Shown here: positions 54,785-64,000 of the stretch, one piece after another
Numbering within the stretch: position 1 is the stretch's first letter
How the letters are laid out: every line of letters starts with the position of its first letter
Source: Drosophila pseudoobscura
Taxonomy: Eukaryota; Arthropoda; Insecta; Diptera; Drosophilidae
NCBI RefSeq assembly: GCF_009870125.1
Contig: NC_046681.1
Location: 23,449,001 to 23,513,000, forward strand
Length of the DNA stretch: 64,000 nucleotides
Reading direction: 5' to 3'
Program-made: the position numbers and the translations under genes
The notes under the pieces: model-generated
Database searches by the model: none
The model's input: only the letters and a program-made list of their open reading frames with translations
Told to the model about the DNA's origin: nothing

Positions 54785-55435
54785 TGGGAGGATCGGTTCG
54801 GATCGGATCTTTGTTCAATCGTTGGCTTTGATATTCCTGTAGAGCACCAGTTAACCTTCTTCTTGTGAGCATTCAAATAAAGCAAAGTCAACAATCGATT
54901 GCGAGTACCACCACTTCTTTGATGCGGCATCCACGTTGGATATGATTCGAAACTATTTTAGGTCCACTCTTAGGACTAATCGGATCTATGCAATCGATCT
55001 ATTTAGTCGTTGAAAATTCGGAACTAAACCGATCACTACTTAATAAATAAAGCAAATCCTTACTCGACATATCTGTGCGATCATTGGGGATTCATAGAAT
55101 AAGTCCGCTCTCCCTTAGCGCTTAACTCGAACAATCTTCTAGGGGATCCTTTGGATATGGTTTTATTAAAACAATTTATTGCCTGCGCCTCTCCATCAGC
55201 TCTTCAGCTTTAGCTTTAGCTATGTATATATCCTGCCGCATCTCCAATCTGGGGGGGATCTGGGCCTGAACTTAGGTTAGTCTTATGGTTTAATATTTTT
55301 TAATTTGCGGGGGAAGTGGACGTTTTAGTCTAGACGGACGTGTCTGTCGCTCTATTATGCTCTCACTATCGAATATATATATCCGTGCCTGTGTCTGTGT
55401 ATATATGCGTGGGTGTGTATTTCGATTAATCGATT
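54785..55435. other. 3' UTRs of galectin-like gene and aru
   Basis: AATAAAG at about 54876 and further AATAAAG near 55041 serve the + strand gene; TTTATT-type signals near 55163 serve aru on the - strand. The interval has no coding frame. Confidence 0.45.
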
Positions 55436-58060
55436 CTAGAAGTAACGGAACTCGCCCTTCTTCCCCAGATGCTTGCTGCGCATCATATCCGTGGGATCGG
55501 GTGATCGCTGTTCCATTCCAGTGTTTTCCTGTACATAAATCGATTCGAATGAGTATGTTATCGATCGAGAGAGCTACGATCGATGACTTACCCCTGGTCG
55601 GGACTTGCTGGCAGGACCCCCTTGCGTCAGGGTCTGCTGCTGCTGCTGCGGCGGCTGTCCATAGTACTGGGCTCCGTCGCCGTCGCCATAGTTGAAGGGC
55701 GTGACGATCGTGTGCGGGACATGGGCCACCTGGCCGCGCATATTGCGCGCCTTCCACCATTTCCGGGTGTCATCGAGGATCTGCAGAAAAGATTGAGCCA
55801 AGATTAGTGTTACGCTAGCAAAGGATTTTCGATGTAAGATCTTCTTACCTCCAGGTATTCGCCTCGCATTACACTGAGCTCCTTGTCGTTGTTGGCGGTA
55901 CGCGGATAGGTGACCAGCACAATCTTCGAGCCTCCCGTCTGCAGATCCTCCAACCAGGACTCCAGCATCTGGTCGTCGCTGACATTGGTCGCGCGTCCAC
56001 CTGCCACCGACAACTCTGAGGCGGCTCCAGCACCTGGCCCATATCCGCCACCGCCTCCTCCTCCTCCTCTTCCTCCGTTTCCGTCACGGGAGTCTCGCGT
56101 GTGAAGGTTCTGGAGGCCCGCGGTGATGGCGCTTAGTGTGGGTCCTGCCCCAGGCCCTGGGCCATGGCCCGCTGCTCCACCCCGCTCGATCGAGTCGAAG
56201 GACAGCTCGCTGCGGGTATTGAAGTCTGAGGCACTGATGGCACCTGCACGATCCCTATCCCGATCGCGTTCCCTCTCCCGATCGTTGCCATGGTGGATGG
56301 TGTACTTCTCGATGCCCATGCCCATGGCCATGCCATTCCCAGTGTCGTAGTCATCGTAGACGCCTCCGCCTGGCGGGCCCCGTCCGTTCAATCCGGAGCC
56401 GTGGCCAGGCCCGGCCTGAACCTCCAGACGTCGCTTGCTCACATGAGCTGGCGGGGATGTGGGCTCCAGCTCGTCGTTGATAAGGTAGTCGGGGGACCAG
56501 CCGTCGAGGAAGACGGGGTGGTAGGAGCCGACGTCGTCCTTCCACTGGTCGCGTGAAATGACCCAGGCATCGCCCAGAGACCGCCACAGCTCCGTCTCCT
56601 TGCTGGTAACGCAGTTGATGAGCAGATTGATGGCCTCCCGCGTCAGCAGCGGGTTGACGACGCGCGCCGGCAGTTGTGACTCGTAGTAGGTGTCGCTTGA
56701 GGCCTCGACGATGAGGGCCAGTGGGGTGAAGAGGAAGTGCACGAGCTCCGGGGCGTTCGGGTCGTGGATGTGTGCCTTCAGCTTGGCCAGCAGGTTGAAC
56801 GACAGCTTGAATTTGGCGAATATATCCACGAACTCCTTCTCGTGTGGTGGCCGTGTCCTCAGTGTGAGCAGGCCCTCTCCTGGGTCTCGCTTCTTTGACT
56901 TCCGGTTCCTCCTGCGCCTCTCCAGCTCTCTTGAGGCGGCGGCGGCGTGCTGCAGCCGCGCTATGAACTTTTCAATATCGTCGAAGCAATGATTGAGCAC
57001 GGCAACGTCCCGCTCGTACTTCTCGCTGGAGGTGGAGCTCGTCTCGTCCCGCTCGTTGACTCCACCGTGCTCCGAGTCCGTCTCCCCGTTGTGGCCCAGG
57101 TCCACTTCGGTCACGGCTCCGACGCCTCGCATCCCGTACTGCTCCACGCTGCTCCTTTGGTGCATGTGATGGTGACTCTCCCGCTCCCGGTCCCGCTCCC
57201 TCTCTCTATCCCTCTCGCGTTCCCTGTCTCTCTCCCGGTCACCGCGCTGCTCCCTTTGCTGGTGGAGCTCGGCCCGGCTGTGCGAAGACGAAGAGGAGGT
57301 CTTGCTCATCATCATGGCCATACCGGAGGCTCCTGCCGACTGCGTGGGCGTGGCCCCGCGCTGCTGTGTGATCATCTTGCCGCTGCGCAGCTGCTTCAGA
57401 TCCTCCACCAAATGCACGGCGGATACGCTTTGTGACTGCAATCGAATATCAGAGAGGATTAGTTGGGAACTCAAGAGACTGCTAAAGCGAGGTAAATCTC
57501 ACCTGGAATATGTGCATCTCTGAGCGGGAGCCGCCGCCGCCGGATACAATGAATACGAGAATGTTGTTGTACAGCTCCATGGCATCGTTGGAGGTGAAGG
57601 CCGTGGGCTCCTGGACAAGTGAGGCCGGGAAACGCTCAATGATGTTCTGGAAGGGATGGATTGAATGAGTTAATAATGTGTCACCTTCAAATAGTTGGTG
57701 AAATGAACCTACCCCCGTTTCGTAGTCCATGATGAGCACCCACTGGTAGTCGAGGCAAAGCTGCATCTTCTGCGACCAGATGCCCGTGGTCTTCTCCAGC
57801 TGGAGCAGACGGCGCATACCATCCGCTGGGTACACAATGCCCGACTCCTTGTTCACGGTAAAGGTGGCCAGGTGCTCCAGCAGGTAGGTGGGCTTATCGT
57901 GCAGATCCCCGTCCAATCTCTCGCGCTCCTCGCCGCCGCCACTCCGATCATCGCCGGAGTAGTCGCCACCACCGTGGGCCCCTCCGCCGCCGCCTCGCAG
58001 GCTGCCGCTGCTGTTTCCGGCACTGCCGCCGCCATTTGAATGATGGTTAACCATTCTCAT
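55436..58060 (-). CDS. aru: Arouser, Eps8-family PTB-SH3 adaptor
   Basis: Eps8 homologue acting downstream of receptor signalling on actin; the fly gene affects ethanol sensitivity and synapse number. Exons 58060-57713, 57646-57503, 57435-55849, 55780-55592 and 55528-55436, 786 residues; all introns are phase 0. The PTB domain is near 45-165 (YLLEHLATFTVNKESGIVYP and WVLIMDYETG|NIIERFPASL). A long Arg/Glu-repeat region (RERERDRERERD) and a conserved central Eps8 block (FVDIFAKFKLSFNLLAKLKA) follow. The SH3 is split by an intron: KELSVMRGEYLE|ILDDTRKWWKARN. The C-terminus SKHLGKKGEFRYF is basic. The start follows a 3' splice site at 58097, so the 5' UTR is at least two exons. Confidence 0.93.
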
Positions 58061-61059
58061 GTGGTGATTCCTAGCCAAAAAGCGCGTTCAGGACCGTCTG
58101 AAAGGAAACACACGTTCGGTTTGGTTCGGTTAGCAAGATCAGACTGAGAAGAGTGCCCCCCTGGCACGACCCTCTTCTGGCTATTGCGCAGCCAATAAAC
58201 GCTGACTCAGACCGCATTCCACACTTCCACACACACTACACTCCCCGCACACGCTCCACACATGGCCAGGCGACCACAATCGGCCACAATTATTCTCAAA
58301 CTTTAACATTTTGCTCGCAGCCTCAGCGCCGCGGCCTCCAGCCACAGCCTCAGCTTTGGAATTCAAAAATCGCGCGCCCTCTCTTTTACTCCCACCCCCC
58401 TCATCGTAGCCAACTGATTGCCTATCCCCTCTAGCCGCTCTCCATCCCACTCCACTCTCGACAGCATTGCAAATGAACACACCTGCAAAAACACACACAC
58501 AGACACGGATTTGCAAATTCTCTCTCTCGCTGTCGCTCTTGGTCTCGCTCACAAGCACTCTCAGCCGCTCCCTCAGCGCGACTCAAGTGACAGCAGAAAC
58601 AACTACTTTTCCGCTGACGGCTTAGGCTGGGCTCTGGCGCCGACTAAGGCAGCGACGCCAGCGTCGCATACCAATCTAACAGGGGCGGAATGGGCGGGCC
58701 AAGGTGGAACATACAATTTGGTGTTCTGCTGCAGGTAAATGGAAAACGTTGAGTAGGGAATAAAGAATATATTTGCGGAAGCGGAATCACAGTAAGAGTC
58801 CTAAACAAGCTAGAACATTATTCCAGACCCCCCTCCCCTGTTGTCCTGCATGGGTGCTCTACTATACACCCCTGTACTCTTGTTATGTACATGCAATATG
58901 TATGTGTTTATGTTGTGTTTATTTAAGGCATGAAATGATATTCGACGGGATCAACTTTGCTGACACTGGGTTGTTATATTTGCTCAGTGTTTCCACAGAG
59001 ATATCACAGCACTTGGCATATTGCATCATTCGCGAGGTATTTGACAAATGGATGTTGGCTTACAGCAGCCAAAGAGGAGGGAGGCAGAGGGAATGGAATG
59101 ACGAAACCAGGCGATAAAACTTATCGCACATAACAGCGAAAGTGCTCGCCGCGGATCGCACTTGCATAAATCAACTTTGATCGCGATGCGGGGCCATACG
59201 TCTTAAGCAAATACTTAGTAATGGTCGGCCGGCATTCAGGTGGAGATAATTAATTAAGGCATGATAAGCCCCCGCACAAACAGTTGGAGATACAGAAACA
59301 GAAACAAAAACAATTACACTAATAGCGGGGGAGCAGTCGCTCGCTTTTGGCTTGTTTATCATTTGGCCTCTGGGATGGGAAGTTACTTTTAAAATAATTC
59401 AGGCGGCAGCAGTATATAGAGGACAGGACAAATTTAGATAAGCGCCTGTCCATGGCATGGCTCTAGTTGTTGGCTTTATCTCAAATGTTGGTGGGGGCCG
59501 GCCGCGAGTGGGGGCTTGGGCGAAGGTAAATGGCGCTGTGTGAAAAAACATGCTTGAGAGCCAAGTGAGACTCACGGCTCGGTTACAAATGGGGAGACAT
59601 CGACATCGACACCGACACCCCGGAGCCCGGAGCAACAGGCAGCGCAGCGCTCAACAAGCACTAGTGCCATCTCTGTCGGGCGCATGCGTGGCAGGCGGGC
59701 AAACAGAATGTACCTGTGTAACTGTGAGTCTCTCTTGTGTATGTATGTATACGTGTATGTACGACGTACGACTTGAAAAGGTAACTCTGCTGCTGATATT
59801 TGTCTCCGTCATTTTCCACCTCCCATCACCGCCGCCGTCGCAGCGTCTGCTGCAACTTTACTTTTTGACCGACCGCATTTTTTAAGCTTTCTTTTCCACC
59901 TGTTTTTCTCAAGCTCTGTTGATATTTTTACGAGTCTTTTCCACACACACTCGGTTCCGCACAGGTATATGGCCTGGCCTCTCATTGTGTGTGTGTGTGT
60001 GTGTGGATATACAAACTGGGAGCGGCGGCAGGTTTCGTATTGATTTTCAATGCTTTTTGTTCACAATTCATTCACTAATTCATCGAATCTTGCACACATA
60101 AGCACCTACATACATGTATGCACACCCGTGTAGGTATATTTATTCTAATTGACCGCATTTACCCCACTGATATACAGTAGGTATTCCCTTAACACACAGT
60201 CACACACATATGCATACACATTCATATCTCTCTTTAGCATTTAGATATCACCTCTCCTCTTCATCCTCTCACTTTGCGCATTCTTTTCCTAATTAGCACG
60301 AATTCGAATTTCGTTGTCACGTTCCCCTAGTATTTTTGAACTGGTTTGGTTTTTTCAAGCGATGATCACAGATGGGAGAAGGGACACGGACAGGGCGAGG
60401 GCACACTCAGGCATTTTTCACTATCTTTTATTATTATTTTAATTCAAACATAAAAAACTAACTGTAACTGGGCTTGCGTATCCATCGCACTCTACTTCTT
60501 CTTTTTACCTGTCTTCCTCCTCGTTCCGTCCTGCTCTGGCTTGTGGTAAGTGCTGTGCTTTCTCGACGTTCTTCGATTTTTATTTTCGAGTCGGCTTTCT
60601 TTCGTTCTTTTTAATTCTTCCACAACCGCCGCTTCCACTACAAACTGTCGCCGTCTCCCGCGCCGCGCCTCGTCTCCGATTTCCTCTTCCTCTTCAAAGC
60701 AAATGTACAAATAACAATAACCCCACGTCGTTGTTGTTTGTGGACTTCTGAAACGCACGCGAGCGTTGTCCGTTGTGGCCGACGTGTTTCGTGTTTCTGA
60801 CGGAAAAAAAACTAACTTGGCCAGCACAGCACAGCCAGTTAGCCGAGGCATGAGCTAAGCCTCGAAGTGCTTGTTTGCTGGGGCTGAGAGAGAGTGGTTG
60901 AGAGAGAGAGAGAGAGAGAGACGCGCTCTCAGGTGAGAATAGAGCGACTGAGTTCGCTGAGAGATCTCTTACAACGTTGAATTAGATTTACAGGGTTCTC
61001 TTTTTTTATTTAAGGATTTTCTAGCAATAACTACAACTAACAGAGGGCTCTCACACACA
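58061..61059 (-). other. aru 5' UTR, first intron and promoter region
   Basis: A spliced leader is shown by the acceptor TTTCAG at 58098. Most of this 3 kb is intron with CT/CA repeats. A minus frame at 60492-60851 (MPRLTGCAVLAKL...) is Arg/Lys-rich and lies where the first aru exon is expected; it is more likely leader than protein. A GA-repeat cluster at 60884-60926 is a likely promoter-proximal element. Confidence 0.4.
60884..60926. promoter_or_regulatory. GAGA-repeat element
   Basis: GAGAGAGAGTGG followed by an uninterrupted GA tract of about 26 bases. GAGA factor (Trl) binds such repeats at regulated promoters; here it sits between the dbe stop and the presumed aru transcription start. 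Confidence 0.45.
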
Positions 61060-62703
<1,644 letters not shown>

Positions 62704-63055
62704 ATGACCGAACTGCGCAACGAAATGGACAGCGACCTGGACCAGAACTACTCGCTCAACAGCAATGCTGCGATGGACCCCAAGAATATGCAGGAGCTGA
62801 CCATATACGTGAGTAATCGTAGCCCAATCACGTAGCGTTGACAATAGAATGGCAGAACAGCACCCAGTAAATGCTCGCTTCCCCTTTTATCAGGTACAAA
62901 ATCTGTTGCAGAACGTGCAGGACAAGTTCCAGACCATGTCTGATCAGATAATCACACGTATCGATGACATGGGCAACCGCATCGATGATCTGGAGAAGAG
63001 CATCGCGGACCTGATGAACCAGGCTGGGATCGAGGGCCAGATACCGGAGAAATGA
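62704..63055 (+). CDS. Heat shock factor-binding protein 1 homologue
   Basis: Exons 62704-62808 and 62894-63055, 88 residues. HSBP1 is a short trimeric coiled coil that binds HSF1 and dampens the heat-shock response; it is also reported in WASH complex assembly. The signature [20 protein letters not shown] followed by [20 protein letters not shown] is clear, with hydrophobic heptads throughout. The phase-0 intron falls just before VQNLL. From memory it corresponds to fly CG5446. Confidence 0.93.
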
Positions 63056-63428
63056 GACGACCAAAGCTAGGCGTGGCCACGGCCACCCGCCCCTTCACCA
63101 GCCACGCCCTAATCAAATACATCGAACACCATTGTCGCCACAAACCAAGCACTCAAATCAAATTTACAATTCCAGACTCTCACATTCATTTAATCCCCCA
63201 CTGCACCCATCCCATCCACACACACAATTGCTCTCAAAGATTTGCTCATTCAAATTTATTGCATAGTTTTAAGTTCGCTCCACCAGGAAGATCATAATTT
63301 AAGTAAAGTAATTGTAGACTTTGCGAGCAACGGGCATGTTTCAGAGCTATTGCCATTTAGTTTCTATTTTAAATTATACATTATTAAAATTCACGAATTG
63401 TAATCCCCCTCCCGATCGATCGGGCTTC
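63056..63428 (+). other. 3' UTR of the HSBP1 homologue
   Basis: Pyrimidine-rich then AT-rich sequence without a frame. It overlaps or abuts the 3' end of the convergent gene at the window edge. A GATCGATCGGGC palindrome lies at about 63414-63425. Confidence 0.4.
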
Positions 63429-63974
63429 TCAAACGGGGGGCTGTGTGGTGGAGGAGGACTTCGATTTAACAACGGTTACCAGGCGACCGGCGGCGCTTCT
63501 TCCGGTCGAGCCGCGTCCTGGTCGCCGTCTCTTCACCTGCTTGAAAGATAGGGGGAGGTGGGAGAGGCATTTCCACTTGATTAGTTTGGTGCATATATTT
63601 ATTCTATTTGTTTATTTGGAGTAAATAATGCAGAGATAATGGGCCATGTGGCCATGACTAGCGTATGCAAATGACTTCTTCTAGATCTAGTGATAGGGTA
63701 GGTGCTAGTGCTGTGGCACTTGGAATTGCTTCTGCAGTCTTACATGCGTCGAAGCCACCGCCTTGAAGGGATGTTTAGCAATCGTGCGGATGGGTTTCAG
63801 TGGAGCCGCCAAATTAGCTGGATTTGCTGCCTCTTTGCTGATGGTTCTTGCCTTCACACCGAACACATTATCTCGTAGAGTGGGCGTGGTGGCTACGGCT
63901 GGCTCACGCTCATCATCCGAGGCCGTGCCGGACTCTTCATCTTCATCGTCGTCATCCCCACTTTGTTCAGTCCC
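63429..63974 (-). CDS. C-terminal part of an unidentified gene with alternative last exons (partial)
   Basis: An exon starts at 63974 after the acceptor GCTCTAG and encodes an acidic stretch ([19 protein letters not shown]) followed by [16 protein letters not shown] and [16 protein letters not shown]. At 63744 there is a good 5' splice site CAT|GTAAGA; joining it to the acceptor CAAGCAG at 63537 adds a basic tail [17 protein letters not shown] and [18 protein letters not shown], stop 63429-63431. Without that splice the frame ends at 63705 with [12 protein letters not shown], followed by AATAAA signals (TTTATT near 63598 and 63611 on +). Both endings are possible. Acidic and basic regions suggest a nuclear protein; I do not recognise it. 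Confidence 0.65.
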
Positions 63975-64000
63975 CTAGAGCATTGGGTGAGAGTATTTTC

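Noticed and set aside
60492-60851. A 119-residue basic frame (-) upstream of aru
   Set aside because: Lies where an aru leader exon is expected, has no domain, and its Lys/Arg content follows from purine-rich sequence.

Overview
The window is eukaryotic nuclear DNA from a Drosophila fly. Genes are split by short introns (57-90 bp) with GTRAGT/AG borders. They carry the Drosophila core-promoter elements DRE and the motifs known as Motif 1, 6 and 7. Many proteins are recognisable fly genes: Mon1, mRpS2, Saf6, Pex12, PGAP2, Clp, dock, drongo, kraken, aru, dbe and an HSBP1 homologue. From memory most of their D. melanogaster orthologues lie on the left arm of chromosome 2 (Muller element B). Differences from the D. 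melanogaster proteins I remember, and the GC-rich, microsatellite-rich introns, fit a more distant species such as the obscura group; that is an inference.

Left third (1-20.4 kb): a compact housekeeping block. In order: the last exon of an unknown + strand gene; Mon1 (-) and mRpS2 (+), divergent; an uncharacterised Pro/Gly-rich protein (-); a DDX28-like DEAD-box helicase (+); the SAGA subunit Saf6 (-); Pex12 (+); two PGAP2-family genes side by side (- -); Clp/CPSF30 (+); a BRICHOS/ITM2-type membrane protein (+); and an RCC1-like protein (-). Neighbours share short divergent promoters or converge with little space between stops.

Middle (20.4-45 kb): two large signalling genes. dock (+; three SH3 domains and one SH2) has a likely 5' UTR exon at about 20.5-21.0 kb and a long intron. 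drongo (-; ArfGAP with NPF repeats) has a 9.7 kb intron that splits the ArfGAP domain. Between their 3' ends lies an accessory patch: a decayed LINE reverse transcriptase, then a small unrecognised membrane-protein gene and a second overlapping small ORF.

Right third (45-64 kb): a WBP4-like spliceosomal protein (-) whose start codon is split by an intron, kraken (+), an unrecognised 152-residue coiled-coil protein (+), the microRNA mir-375 (+) in a 4 kb gene-poor interval, a two-domain galectin-like protein (+) without the usual sugar-binding motif, aru/Eps8 (-), dribble/KRR1 (-), an HSBP1 homologue (+), and the 3' end of an unknown - strand gene with two possible last exons.

The most useful observations beyond annotation are the new small membrane-protein locus beside the LINE relic, the mir-375 hairpin, a paired Motif 6 element that recurs upstream of five genes always on the sense strand, the AT/G split start codon, and the alternative C-termini at the right edge. 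I did not find a clearly new multi-gene system.
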